64,000 nt of DNA from contig NZ_CP022685.1 of the NCBI RefSeq assembly GCF_002556545.1, positions 3,596,001-3,660,000 on the forward strand, read 5' to 3'. Numbering within the stretch: the first letter of the stretch is position 1; every line of letters starts with the position of its first letter. Positions 9,189 through 17,670 of this stretch are shown piece by piece. Made by a program: the position numbers and the translations under genes. The DNA is from Streptomyces formicae (GTDB taxonomy: Bacteria; Actinomycetota; Actinomycetes; Streptomycetales; Streptomycetaceae). The notes beneath the pieces were generated by a model that was not told the origin of the DNA, did no database searches, and saw only the letters and a program-made list of their open reading frames with translations.

Positions 9189-9836
9189 GTGAATTTCTGG
9201 GACTACCTCGGCAACCGTCACCAGCAGTTGCTGACGGATGCGTTTCAGCACGCCAGCGCCGTCTTCCAGTGCATGGTCGTGGCGACCGTGATCGGCGTGC
9301 TGATCGGCGTCTTCACCTATCGCAGCGAGTGGGCGGGCAACGTGGCCACCACCGCGACCTCCACCATCTTGACCATCCCCTCGCTCGCCATGATCGGCCT
9401 GCTGATCCCGGTCGTGGGGCTCGGTGTGGCGCCGACGGTCATCGCGCTCACCCTGTACGGGCTGCTGCCGATCGTGCGCAACGCCATCGTGGGCCTGCGC
9501 GGCGTCGACCCCTCGCTCGTCGACGCGGCGAAGGGCATCGGGATGTCCAGGATCGCCCGGCTCTTCAAGGTGGAGCTGCCGATCGCCTGGCCGCCGATCC
9601 TGACCGGCATCCGCGTCTCCACCCAGATGCTGATGGGCATCGCCGCCATCGCCGCGTACGCGTCGGGTCCCGGACTCGGCAACGAGATCTTCCGCGGCAT
9701 CGGCTCGCTCGGCTCCAAGAACGCGATCAACCAGGTGCTCGCGGGCACGCTCGGGATCATCATCCTCGCGCTGCTCTTCGACGCCGCGTACGTCCTGATC
9801 GGCAGGCTCACGATTTCGAGGGGTATCCGTGTCTGA
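9189..9836 (+). CDS. ABC transporter permease, glycine betaine/choline (OpuB) type
   Basis: The 215-residue polytopic protein has five to six hydrophobic segments and the cytoplasmic EAA-type loop (VDAAKGIGMSRIARLFKVELP) that docks the ATPase. Sequence stretches such as LTIPSLAMIGLLIP and LTLYGLLPIVRNA are typical of OpuBB/ProW permeases for quaternary ammonium compatible solutes. The GTG at 9189 is preferred because GAGGTGAG lies 7 bases upstream. It is the first gene of a four-gene operon; the next gene starts 8 bases before this stop. Confidence 0.88.
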   Translation: MNFWDYLGNRHQQLLTDAFQHASAVFQCMVVATVIGVLIGVFTYRSEWAGNVATTATSTILTIPSLAMIGLLIPVVGLGVAPTVIALTLYGLLPIVRNAIVGLRGVDPSLVDAAKGIGMSRIARLFKVELPIAWPPILTGIRVSTQMLMGIAAIAAYASGPGLGNEIFRGIGSLGSKNAINQVLAGTLGIIILALLFDAAYVLIGRLTISRGIRV

Positions 9837-11115
9837 GACCACCACCGAGACCGCGCGGGACGAGGCGGCGGACGCCTCCACCAGCTCGGGGACGTCGGGC
9901 GCGACCATCGAGCTGGAGAACCTCACCAAGCGCTACCCGGGCAGCGCCGAACCGGCCGTGGACAGCGTCAACATGGAGATCAAGGCGGGCGAGATCGTCA
10001 TCTTCGTCGGCCCCTCGGGCTGCGGCAAGTCGACGACGCTGAAGATGATCAACCGCCTGATCGAGCCGACCAGCGGCCGCATCCGCATCGACGGCGAGGA
10101 CGTCACCGACATCGACCCGGTGAAGCTGCGCCGCAAGGTGGGCTACGCGATCCAGTCCTCCGGGCTCTTCCCGCACATGACGGTCGCCCAGAACATCGCC
10201 CTCGTGCCGAAGATGGTGGGCTGGAGCAAGTCGAAGATCAAGTCGCGGGTCGAGGAGATGCTCGACCTCGTCGGGCTCGACCCGGGCGAGTTCCACGGCC
10301 GCTATCCGCGTCAGCTCTCCGGCGGACAGCAGCAACGCGTGGGCGTGGCGCGGGCGTTGGCGGCAGACCCGCCCGTACTCCTGATGGACGAGCCGTTCGG
10401 CGCCGTCGACCCCATCACCCGTGACCACCTCCAGGACGAGCTGATCCGGCTCCAGCACGAGCTGCACAAGACCATCGTCTTCGTCACGCACGACTTCGAC
10501 GAGGCCATCAAGCTCGGCGACCGCATCGCGGTGCTGCGCGAGCGCTCGCACATCGCGCAGTTCGACACCCCCGAGGCGATCCTCACCAACCCCGCCGACG
10601 ACTTCGTCTCCGGTTTCGTGGGCGCGGGCGCGGCCCTGAAGCGGCTCAACCTCACGCGCGTACGCGATGTGGAGATCGCCGACGTGCCCACGGTGACGAT
10701 CGACGACCCGCTCCAGGACATCTTCAACAAGCTGCGCGCGGGCGGCACCAACGAACTGCTCCTGCTCGACAAGCGCGGCCGCCCCTACAAGTGGCTGCGG
10801 CGCGGCGACCTGATGCGCGCCAAGGGCTCGCTCGCGCGCGCGGGCACCCTCGTGCACGACACGGTGACCCGCGACGCCACCCTGCGCGACGCCCTGGAGG
10901 CAGTGCTCACGGACAACGCGGGCCGGGTCGCGGTGACCGGGCGGCGCGGCGAGTACACGGGCGTGGTCGACATGGAGACGCTGATGAACTCCGTGCACGA
11001 GATGCTGGAGGCCGACCGGCTCGAAGCCGTGGAGCACCAGCACGAACTGGAGGAACAGCGGGCCCAGTTGACGCATCTGGCCCAGGAGGGTGACGGCGGG
11101 GAGGGCAAGGCATGA
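9829..11115 (+). CDS. ABC transporter ATPase, glycine betaine/choline (OpuBA/ProV) type
   Basis: The 428-residue protein has Walker A GPSGCGKST, the Q-loop region, the ABC signature LSGGQQQRVGVARAL, Walker B LLMDEPFGAVD and the switch HDFDEAIKLGD. After about residue 275 come two CBS domains (VTIDDPLQDIFNKL and the segment through VAVTGRRGEYTGVVDMETLM), which in OpuA-type ATPases sense ionic strength or nucleotides. The GTG start has GAGGGG 5 bases upstream and overlaps the permease gene by 8 bases; the stop overlaps the next ATG as ATGA. The substrate is inferred from family and operon structure. Confidence 0.93.
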   Translation: MSETTTETARDEAADASTSSGTSGATIELENLTKRYPGSAEPAVDSVNMEIKAGEIVIFVGPSGCGKSTTLKMINRLIEPTSGRIRIDGEDVTDIDPVKLRRKVGYAIQSSGLFPHMTVAQNIALVPKMVGWSKSKIKSRVEEMLDLVGLDPGEFHGRYPRQLSGGQQQRVGVARALAADPPVLLMDEPFGAVDPITRDHLQDELIRLQHELHKTIVFVTHDFDEAIKLGDRIAVLRERSHIAQFDTPEAILTNPADDFVSGFVGAGAALKRLNLTRVRDVEIADVPTVTIDDPLQDIFNKLRAGGTNELLLLDKRGRPYKWLRRGDLMRAKGSLARAGTLVHDTVTRDATLRDALEAVLTDNAGRVAVTGRRGEYTGVVDMETLMNSVHEMLEADRLEAVEHQHELEEQRAQLTHLAQEGDGGEGKA

Positions 11116-12023
11116 CGCCCCCGCCGCCGGGGAACACACCCCGGATCCCCGACCGCAAACCCTCCCCCAAGGACGTCTCGCAGAGCCGCCCCGTGGGCGA
11201 GCACGAGGTCAAGGGCCTGGCCTTCCGGGACATCGGCGAGGGCGAGCAGGAGGCGCCGCCGCCCGTGGCGCCCGAGAAGCAGCCGCCGCGGGTCAGCTGG
11301 CAGAAGCTCGTCTTCCTGCCCGCGGTCCTCGCCGTGATCCTGCTGTGCACCTGGTGGTGGTTCCGGCAGGCGGACCTGGACTCGATCTCGAAGAACGCGC
11401 TCGCGGACGGCAACGTGTGGCTCAGGCTCCGCCAGCACATCGAGCTCACGGCCATCTCGACCTTCTTCGTACTGATCATCGCGATCCCGCTGGGGATCCT
11501 GCTCACCCGCAGGAAGCTGCGCAAGGCGGCCCCCGCCGCGATGGCGCTCGCCAACATCGGGCAGGCGACCCCGGCGATCGGCCTCCTGGCGCTCCTGGTG
11601 ATCTGGCTCGGCATCGGCGAGAAGGCCGCCCTGATCGGCATCATCATCTACGCCGTACTGCCGGTGCTCTCCAATACGATCGCGGGCCTCAAGGCGAACG
11701 ACCCGACGCTCCTCGAAGCGGCGCGCGGCATCGGGATGTCGCAGCTCGGGGTGCTCGGCAAGGTCGAACTCCCGCTCGCCGTACCGCTGATCCTCGCGGG
11801 CGTGCGGACGGCGCTCGTCCTGAACGTGGGCACCGCGACGCTCGCCACCTTCGGCGGTGGCGGCGGCCTGGGCGACCTGATCACGACGGGTATGACCAAT
11901 CAGCGCATGCCGGTCCTGATGCTCGGCTCGATCCTGACGATCGCGCTCGCGCTGCTCGTGGACTGGCTGGCGTCCCTGGCCGAACTGTTCCTGCGTCCGC
12001 GCGGGTTGGAGGTGCGGTCATGA
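11112..12023 (+). CDS. Second ABC transporter permease, OpuB type
   Basis: The 303-residue permease has an unusual N-terminal cytoplasmic extension of about 70 charged and Pro-rich residues before the first membrane helix (LVFLPAVLAVILLCTWWW). The EAA-type loop is EAARGIGMSQLGVLGKVELP, and helices such as IGLLALLVIWLGI follow the ProW/OpuB pattern. It is coupled by 4-base overlaps on both sides, and together with the 9189 gene forms a heteromeric membrane pore. Confidence 0.9.
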   Translation: MTPPPPGNTPRIPDRKPSPKDVSQSRPVGEHEVKGLAFRDIGEGEQEAPPPVAPEKQPPRVSWQKLVFLPAVLAVILLCTWWWFRQADLDSISKNALADGNVWLRLRQHIELTAISTFFVLIIAIPLGILLTRRKLRKAAPAAMALANIGQATPAIGLLALLVIWLGIGEKAALIGIIIYAVLPVLSNTIAGLKANDPTLLEAARGIGMSQLGVLGKVELPLAVPLILAGVRTALVLNVGTATLATFGGGGGLGDLITTGMTNQRMPVLMLGSILTIALALLVDWLASLAELFLRPRGLEVRS

Positions 12024-12988
12024 GGATCTCGCTGCGTACGGGGGTCATCGCGACGGTGGCCGGGGCGCTGCTCGCCGGGTGCGGGCTCACCAGCGGCAGC
12101 CCGATGGTCGACGACGTCAAGCCGGGCTCGATCGGCAAGGGCCTGCCGCTGAAGGGCGCGGACCTCACCGTCACCTCCAAGGAGTTCACCGAGCAGCTGA
12201 TCCTCGGCGCGATCATGGGCATCGCGTTCGAGGCGGCGGGCGCGGACGTGCTGGACCGCACCGGGATCCAGGGCTCGATCGGCGCGCGCGAGGCGGTCAA
12301 GGGCGGTGACGCGGACGCCATGTACGAGTACACGGGCACCGCGTGGATCACCTACCAGGGCAACTCCAAGCCGATCACCGACCCGCAGAAGCAGTGGCAG
12401 GCGGTGCGGGACGCCGACCTGAAGAACGGCATCACGTGGCTGCCGCCCGCCACGCTCAACAACACCTACGCGCTGGCCATCAACAAGAAGAACGAGGCCA
12501 AGTACAAGCCGAAGACGCTCTCCGACGTGGCGGCCCTCTCCAAGTCGGACCCGAAGGCGGTCACGCTCTGCGTGGAGAGCGAGTTCTCCTCGCGCGAGGA
12601 CGGTCTTCCGGGCATGCAGAAGGCGTACGGGATGAAGATCCCCAGCTCCAGCATCACCAAGATGGACACCGGGATCATCTACACGCAGGTCTCCAAGGGA
12701 TCGTGCACGTTCGGCGAGGTCTTCACCACGGACGGCCGCATCAAGGCGATGGACCTGTCGGTGATGGCGGACGACAAGCACTTCTTCCCCAACTACAACG
12801 CGGCCCCCGAGATGAACAGCAAGGCCCTCAAGAAGTACCCGGAGATGGCGGAGGTGCTCGCGCCGATCACCGCGAAGCTGAACAACACGGTGGCGCGGGA
12901 CCTCAACTCCAAGGTGGACGTGGAGGGTCAGGACCCTCATGAGGTGGCGAAGGACTGGCTGATCAAGGAGGGCTTCGTCAAGGAGTGA
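12020..12988 (+). CDS. Glycine betaine/choline-type substrate-binding lipoprotein
   Basis: The 322-residue protein has a signal peptide ending in the lipobox LLAGC (Cys21), so it is anchored on the outer face of the membrane. The mature part matches the OpuAC fold: LTVTSKEFTEQLILGAIMG, DADAMYEYTGTAWITY and WLPPATLNNTYALAI, with aromatic residues that in relatives form the cage for the trimethylammonium group. Closest relatives are OsmF/ProX-like osmoprotectant-binding proteins. It is the last gene of the operon; a large dyad begins 24 bases after its stop. Confidence 0.92.
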   Translation: MRISLRTGVIATVAGALLAGCGLTSGSPMVDDVKPGSIGKGLPLKGADLTVTSKEFTEQLILGAIMGIAFEAAGADVLDRTGIQGSIGAREAVKGGDADAMYEYTGTAWITYQGNSKPITDPQKQWQAVRDADLKNGITWLPPATLNNTYALAINKKNEAKYKPKTLSDVAALSKSDPKAVTLCVESEFSSREDGLPGMQKAYGMKIPSSSITKMDTGIIYTQVSKGSCTFGEVFTTDGRIKAMDLSVMADDKHFFPNYNAAPEMNSKALKKYPEMAEVLAPITAKLNNTVARDLNSKVDVEGQDPHEVAKDWLIKEGFVKE

Positions 12989-13011
12989 GCCAACGCTGCG
13001 CGGCGTGTGGC

Positions 13012-13063
13012 GAGTTGCAAAGACTCCGTTGCAAAAACTGTTGCAACGGAGTCTTTGCAACTC
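13012..13063. promoter_or_regulatory. Perfect 23-bp inverted repeat with four TTGCAA boxes
   Basis: The arms 13012-13034 and 13041-13063 are exactly complementary around a 6-base spacer. Within them TTGCAA, itself a palindrome, occurs at 13015, 13029, 13041 and 13055 (start-to-start spacing 14, 12, 14). The element ends 14 bases before the ATG of the ArsR-type regulator. It reads best as an autoregulatory operator. No T-run follows, but it could also act as a terminator for the transporter operon. Confidence 0.75.
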
Positions 13064-13076
13064 TACGCTGCTGGGC

Positions 13077-13682
13077 ATGACGGAAGACCCGCAGCCGCCG
13101 ACCCGCAACGTCCACCACCTCAACCCACGTTCACTGCGCGGCCTCGCGCACCCGCTGCGCATGCGCCTGCTCAGCTCCCTGCGCCTCGACGGACCGGCGA
13201 CGGCGTCCCAACTCGCCGCCCGGCTGGGCGAGTCGAGCGGTGCGACCAGCTACCACCTGCGCCAGCTCGCGGAGTACGGATTCGTCGAGGACGACCCGGA
13301 GCGCGGCAAGGGAAGGGAGCGGTGGTGGCGCTCCGCCCACCAGGGCACGCGCACCGACGAGGACCTCATCCGCGACCGCGACCCCGAGGTGCAGGGCGCG
13401 CTCAGCACGCTCCTGTACGAGTACGCCGCGCAGCGCGCGCAGGAGGTGAACACCTGGATCGCCACGCGGCACGAGTGGTCACAGGAGTGGGACGAAGCGG
13501 CGGACACCAGCGACTTCACCCTGCGCCTGACGCCCGCGCAGGTCCGCGAGCTGAGCCACAAGGTGAGTGAACTCATGGAGAGCTACCGCGACTTGGCGCC
13601 CGAGGAGGGCGCACCGGACGCCGCCCAGGTGCGCGTGCACTCCCACATCTTCCCCGCCAGGCCACTGGCCGACAACGACTGA
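13077..13682 (+). CDS. ArsR-type (HTH_20) winged-helix regulator
   Basis: The 201-residue protein has an N-terminal winged helix (SLRGLAHPLRMRLLSSLRLDGPATASQLAARLGESSGATSYHLRQLAEYGFVED, about 17-70) and an all-alpha C-terminal part of unknown fold. The ATG at 13077 follows the quadruple TTGCAA dyad closely and has no ribosome site, so the mRNA may be leaderless or translation may couple to the operator region. No metal-binding Cys cluster is seen in the DNA-binding domain, which argues against a classical metal sensor. The likely targets are itself and possibly the adjacent osmoprotectant operon or the small gene downstream. Confidence 0.88.
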   Translation: MTEDPQPPTRNVHHLNPRSLRGLAHPLRMRLLSSLRLDGPATASQLAARLGESSGATSYHLRQLAEYGFVEDDPERGKGRERWWRSAHQGTRTDEDLIRDRDPEVQGALSTLLYEYAAQRAQEVNTWIATRHEWSQEWDEAADTSDFTLRLTPAQVRELSHKVSELMESYRDLAPEEGAPDAAQVRVHSHIFPARPLADND

Positions 13683-13694
13683 GAGGGGCACGTC

Positions 13695-13901
13695 ATGCAC
13701 GCCGACATCCACCTGATGCTGCACCGCGAGCGCGCCGAGGAATTACACCGCACGGCACCTCCCCGCCCCCAGCGCCACGCCGTGCTCCGCGCTCAACTGG
13801 GCTGGACCATGGTCGAGTTGGGCCTCCGGCTGATCAGCAGCTCGGGACCTTCTCGCCCTTCTCCAGGGCCCGCAACGCGTCGACCGTGCCCGACAGCGTA
13901 G
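13695..13901 (+). CDS. Small hypothetical protein, 68 residues
   Basis: Starts MHADIHLMLHRERAEEL with a good ribosome site (GAGAGG) 13 bases after the regulator stop, so it is probably co-transcribed with it. The middle (LRAQLGWTMVELGLRLI) could form an amphipathic helix. Small proteins with this MHADIHL-type start are familiar in Streptomyces, but I know of no function. Its last 68 bases overlap the 3' end of the convergent protease gene, and the tail (rich in Pro, Ser, Arg) is therefore constrained by the other strand. It could be read as shorter if a frameshift were present. Confidence 0.6.
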   Translation: MHADIHLMLHRERAEELHRTAPPRPQRHAVLRAQLGWTMVELGLRLISSSGPSRPSPGPATRRPCPTA

Positions 13902-14643
13902 TGATCGGGATGAGCTTCATCCCCTTCGGCAGCTCCGCCTGAGCGTCCCCGCACTCCGCCTTCGGGACCAGGAACACCTTCGCGCCGTCGCGCCACGCGC
14001 CCTGCGTCTTCATGGAGACGCCGCCGACCGGGCCGACCTTGCCGTCGGCCTTGATCGTGCCGGTGCCCGCGATGCTGCGGCCGCCCGTGAGGTCGCCGCC
14101 GCTGCCGTCGCCGTCCAGCTTGTCGATGATGCCGAGCGAGAGGAACAGGCCCGCGCTGGGCCCGCCGATCTTACCGAGGTCGGCGTCGACCTTCACCTTC
14201 TCGGTGCCGTCCATGCCGTTCGCCTTCAGATACGCCAGGGCCGCCTTCGTGGCGTCGTCCTGCGACTCCTTCATGTCACCGAGGTTGTGCTTCTCGACTT
14301 CCTTCTCGTTGTCGCCGACCGGGTAGACGGCCTCCTTGGGCATCACCGCCCGGTCGGTGCGGAACCAGCCGTCGAGCACGTCGCCGAGGCGGACGTCCAT
14401 CTGCGGCCCCGTGGCCACGATGGTCGTCATCCGCAGCTCGCCCTTCGTCTCCCGGGTGGGCGCGCCGGTGATCTTGAGGACCGGCTTCCCCTCGTACTTC
14501 CCGAGCACGTCCGCCGTCCCACCGGGCTGCGCCACGGCGAACGGCAACGGCGCGAACCCGGCGACGGCGAGCAGCGCGACGACGGGGAGTGCGCAGAGGG
14601 CGATGGCCTGGGGACGCGTGAGACGAGAGAGGGAGGAGAGCAC
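13834..14643 (-). CDS. Secreted or membrane-anchored Lon-type (S16) protease
   Basis: The 269-residue protein has an N-terminal signal or anchor (about 13-38) and a C-terminal Lon proteolytic domain. The catalytic dyad is visible: Ser163 in GGPSAGLFLSLG and Lys212 in GGVSMKTQGA, with TIKADGKVGPVGGV between. The architecture is like B. subtilis YlbL and mycobacterial relatives, but the PDZ domain usually found between anchor and protease is not recognisable and the protein is shorter than the usual 340 or so residues. It probably degrades or processes extracytoplasmic proteins. The 3' end overlaps the convergent small gene. Confidence 0.85.
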   Translation of the reverse strand: MLSSLSRLTRPQAIALCALPVVALLAVAGFAPLPFAVAQPGGTADVLGKYEGKPVLKITGAPTRETKGELRMTTIVATGPQMDVRLGDVLDGWFRTDRAVMPKEAVYPVGDNEKEVEKHNLGDMKESQDDATKAALAYLKANGMDGTEKVKVDADLGKIGGPSAGLFLSLGIIDKLDGDGSGGDLTGGRSIAGTGTIKADGKVGPVGGVSMKTQGAWRDGAKVFLVPKAECGDAQAELPKGMKLIPITTLSGTVDALRALEKGEKVPSC

Positions 14644-14763
14644 GGTGCCAATCTAACGTGCTCCGGCCGGTCGGCTCCGGGGTGCTGCCCGTCGCCGGCT
14701 GCGCCGGGCTCGTCCTCAATCGCCGGACGGGCTGATATTCCTCGGCTATTCCTCAGCTATTCC
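14644..14763. repeat. Short intergenic region with tandem repeats
   Basis: It contains one half of the common Streptomyces hairpin sequence (CGTCCTCAATCGCCGGACGGGC, about 14712-14733, without its partner arm) and three near-identical 11-base units of CTATTCCTCAG type at about 14737-14768, running into the stop of the IclR gene. The arrangement suggests a decayed terminator repeat. Confidence 0.45.
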
Positions 14764-15405
14764 TCAGCGCAACGCGTCAGCGACCTCGCGCGCCGCGTCG
14801 ACCACCCGCGGCCCCACCCGCTCCGGAACCGAGTCCGACAGCATGACCACCCCCACGCTGCCCTCTATCCCCGTCACCCCCACCAACGCCGCCGCGGCCC
14901 CGCTCGCGCCCGCCTCGAGCTCCCCGTGGGTGAGCTCGTAGCCGGGGTCGGTGACCAGGCCCTGGCGGGCGGCGAGGATCGCGCGGCCCGCGGCGCCCCG
15001 GTCCAGGGGGTGACGGAAGCCGGTCCGGTAGGCCACGTGGTAGTCCGTCCACGTCGGCTCCACGACGGCGACCGCGAGCGCCTCCGTCCCGTCCACCAGC
15101 GTCAGGTGCGCCGTGGCCCCTATGTCCTCGGCGAGCGAGCGCAGCGCGGGCAGCGCGGCCTCCCGCACCAGCGGGTGCACCTGGCGGCCCAGGCGCAGCA
15201 CGCCGAGGCCGACGCGGGCGCGGCCGCCCAGGTCCCTGCGGACGAGGGCGTGCTGTTCCAGCGTGGCGAGCAGGCGGTAGACCACGGTGCGGTTCACGCC
15301 GAGCTTGTTGGACAGCTCGGTGACCGTCAGGCCATGGTCGGTGTCGGCCAGCAGCTTGAGGACGCGCAGTCCTCTGTCGAGCGTCTGGGAAGTCTCCGCG
15401 GTCAC
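14764..15405 (-). CDS. IclR-family transcriptional regulator
   Basis: The 213-residue protein has an N-terminal winged helix (TLDRGLRVLKLLADTDHGLTVTELSNKLGVNRTVVYRLLATLEQHALV) and an IclR effector-binding domain with LREAALPALRSLAEDIGATAHLTLV and HPLDRGAAGRAILAARQG. The effector domain is somewhat short. The GTG at 15405 is chosen because AAGGAG lies 8 bases upstream; a GTG three codons earlier overlaps that site. No enzyme operon is adjacent, so the target is unknown. The upstream neighbour is a helicase on the same strand, 330 bases away. Confidence 0.9.
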   Translation of the reverse strand: MTAETSQTLDRGLRVLKLLADTDHGLTVTELSNKLGVNRTVVYRLLATLEQHALVRRDLGGRARVGLGVLRLGRQVHPLVREAALPALRSLAEDIGATAHLTLVDGTEALAVAVVEPTWTDYHVAYRTGFRHPLDRGAAGRAILAARQGLVTDPGYELTHGELEAGASGAAAALVGVTGIEGSVGVVMLSDSVPERVGPRVVDAAREVADALR

Positions 15406-15734
15406 GACGCCCACTCCTTAGGTGAGGGTCGGCGGCCCCCCTACGCGGCGGTTGCGTCGCCGGTCCCGTGGGCGACGCGCGTCAGAGGCCGCCGGTCGGA
15501 ACACCGGCTGCGCTCCGCGGCGGCGCTGCCACGGGGCGTGTGCTTTGCGGGGACATTAGCGAGGCCGTCCCGCTGAGCGGAAGACTTCGTCCAGAATCCG
15601 GGCACCGCGGCGCCCCTAGCGCCCCCACTTGCCCCGTTACGCGGGGCACACGGCACGGAGGGCTTGCACGACCTCCGCACAAGCCCTCCGCAGTCGGAAC
15701 ACCCCGCTCCCCGCCCCGCCCGGGCCGGAAGGGG
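15406..15734. promoter_or_regulatory. Intergenic region, helicase 3' end to IclR gene
   Basis: These 329 bases hold the presumed IclR promoter and two hairpins: GCCCCG/CGGGGC at 15631-15647 and a 10-bp stem (15657-15666 with 15680-15689). No gene is visible. Confidence 0.5.
15657..15689 (-). terminator. Stem-loop downstream of helicase gene
   Basis: GGAGGGCTTG pairs with CAAGCCCTCC around a 13-base loop, 46 bases past the helicase stop. There is no T-run, as is usual for Streptomyces. Confidence 0.5.
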
Positions 15735-17534
15735 TCACTTCATGCGGGTGGCCCACTCCTGGACCTTCTCGATGCGCTGCCGCAGCTGCCCCGCCGTCGC
15801 CTCCGCGCTCGGCGGCCCGCCGCAGGTGCGGCGCAGCTCGGTGTGGATCACGCCGTGCGGCTTGCCGCTCTGGTGGACGTACGCGCCGACCATCGTGTTG
15901 AGCTGCTTCCTGAGCCCGAGGAGTTCCTTGTGGGAGACCACGGGGCGCCGCTCGGCGGGCAGTTCGAGGAGGTCGGCCTCCTCGTCCGGCTTCTTCTTGC
16001 TGTGCGCGATCTGCCGGGCCTGCCGCTTCTGGAGCAGCATCTGCACCTGGTCGGGTTCGAGGAGCCCGGGGATGCCGAGGTAGTCCTGCTCCTCCTCGCT
16101 GCCCGGGTGCGCCTGCATGCCGAACTCGGCGCCGTCGAAGAGGACGCGGTCGAAGACGGCCTCGGACTCGAGGGCCTCGAAGGAGAACTGTTCCTGCTCG
16201 CCGGTGTCCTCGTCCTCCTGCTTGTTCGCCTCGTCCATCTCGGCCTCGGACTCGGCGTAGGGGTCCTCCTCGCCGTCCTTCTTCGGCTTGTCGAGCACGT
16301 GGTCGCGCTCGACCTCCATCTCGTTGGCGAAGCCGAGCAGGTCGGGCACGGTGGGCAGGAAGACGGACGCGGTCTCGCCGCGCCGCCTGGACCGTACGAA
16401 ACGGCCGACGGCCTGCGCGAAGAAGAGGGGCGTGGAGATGGTGGTGGCGTACACGCCGACCGCCAGGCGCGGCACGTCGACGCCCTCGGACACCATGCGG
16501 ACCGCGACCATCCACCGGTCGGTGCCCTCGGCGAAGTCGTCGATGCGCTTCGAGGCGCCGGTGTCGTCGGAGAGGACGACGGTCGCCTTGGTCCCGGTGA
16601 TCTCGCGGATCAGCTTGGCGTAGGCGCGCGCGGAGTCCTGGTCGGAGGCGATGACGAGGCCGCCCGCGTCCGGGATGGCCTTCCTGACCTCGGTGAGCCG
16701 CTTGTCGGCGGCCTTGAGGACGTTCGGCATCCACTCGCCGCGCGCGTCCAGGGCGGTGCGCCACGCCTGGCTGACCGCGTCCTTGGTCATGGGCTCGCCG
16801 AGCCGCGCCGCGATCTCGTCCCCCGCCTTCGTACGCCAGCGCATGTTGCCGGAGTAGGAGAGGAAGATGACGGGCCGCACGACGCCGTCGCCGAGCGCGC
16901 TGCCGTAGCCGTAGGTGTAGTCGGCCGAGGAGCGCCGGATGCCGTCGTTGCCCTCTTCGTACTGGACGAAGGGGATCGGGTTCGTGTCGGACCTGAACGG
17001 CGTACCGGTCAGCGCGAGGCGCCGGGTGGCGGGCTCGAACGCCTCCAGGCACGCCTCGCCCCAGGACTTGCTGTCGCCCGCGTGGTGGATCTCGTCGAGG
17101 ATGACGAGGGTCTTGCGCTGCTCGGAGCGGTTGCGGTGCAGCATCGGGCGCACGCCGACACCGGCGTACGTCACGGCGACGCCCTGGTACTCCTTGCTGA
17201 GCGGGCCCGCGCTGTACTCCGGGTCCAGCTTGATGCCTATACGGGCGGCCGCCTCGGCCCACTGCTTCTTCAGGTGCTCGGTCGGCGCGACCACGGTGAC
17301 CTGCTGCACGACGTGGTGGTGCAGCAGCCAGGAGGCGAGCGTGAGCGCGAACGTCGTCTTGCCGGCGCCGGGGGTGGCGACGGCGAGGAAGTCTCTCGGC
17401 TGCTCCTGGAGGTACCGCTCCATCGCGCCCTGCTGCCAGGCACGCAGCTTGTTCGCTGTGCCCCAGGGAGCGCGCCCCGGGAAGGCGGGCGAGAGGTGGT
17501 GGGAGGAGTTGGCGGCGGTGCTGGTGGTAGTCAC
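15735..17534 (-). CDS. DEAD/DEAH-box (superfamily 2) helicase
   Basis: The 599-residue protein has helicase motifs in order: Walker A TPGAGKTTFAL (about residue 54), motif Ia VVAPTEHL, motif II DEIH, motif III LTGTPFRSD, then in the second RecA domain VVLSDDTGA, VSEGVDVPRLAVGVYATT and the arginine-finger motif QAVGRFVR. A strongly acidic insert (about 415-455) and a basic, Cys-containing tail follow. The fold resembles the RadD/UvrB-like restriction-type helicases. It starts with GTG at 17534 near GGAG. Its function is probably nucleic-acid remodelling or repair; no nuclease domain is seen. Confidence 0.88.
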   Translation of the reverse strand: MTTTSTAANSSHHLSPAFPGRAPWGTANKLRAWQQGAMERYLQEQPRDFLAVATPGAGKTTFALTLASWLLHHHVVQQVTVVAPTEHLKKQWAEAAARIGIKLDPEYSAGPLSKEYQGVAVTYAGVGVRPMLHRNRSEQRKTLVILDEIHHAGDSKSWGEACLEAFEPATRRLALTGTPFRSDTNPIPFVQYEEGNDGIRRSSADYTYGYGSALGDGVVRPVIFLSYSGNMRWRTKAGDEIAARLGEPMTKDAVSQAWRTALDARGEWMPNVLKAADKRLTEVRKAIPDAGGLVIASDQDSARAYAKLIREITGTKATVVLSDDTGASKRIDDFAEGTDRWMVAVRMVSEGVDVPRLAVGVYATTISTPLFFAQAVGRFVRSRRRGETASVFLPTVPDLLGFANEMEVERDHVLDKPKKDGEEDPYAESEAEMDEANKQEDEDTGEQEQFSFEALESEAVFDRVLFDGAEFGMQAHPGSEEEQDYLGIPGLLEPDQVQMLLQKRQARQIAHSKKKPDEEADLLELPAERRPVVSHKELLGLRKQLNTMVGAYVHQSGKPHGVIHTELRRTCGGPPSAEATAGQLRQRIEKVQEWATRMK

Positions 17535-17670
17535 GGTCTCCGGGTTCGCAGGTCGGCGGCACGTATGACAACCGGGCCACCTTACCGGTGATGTGTTGAC
17601 GTACCCGTGAGATCGGGGCGGGTGCCGGGGCGGGTGCGACGGGTGTCACACGCTCACCTGCGAGGACGTC

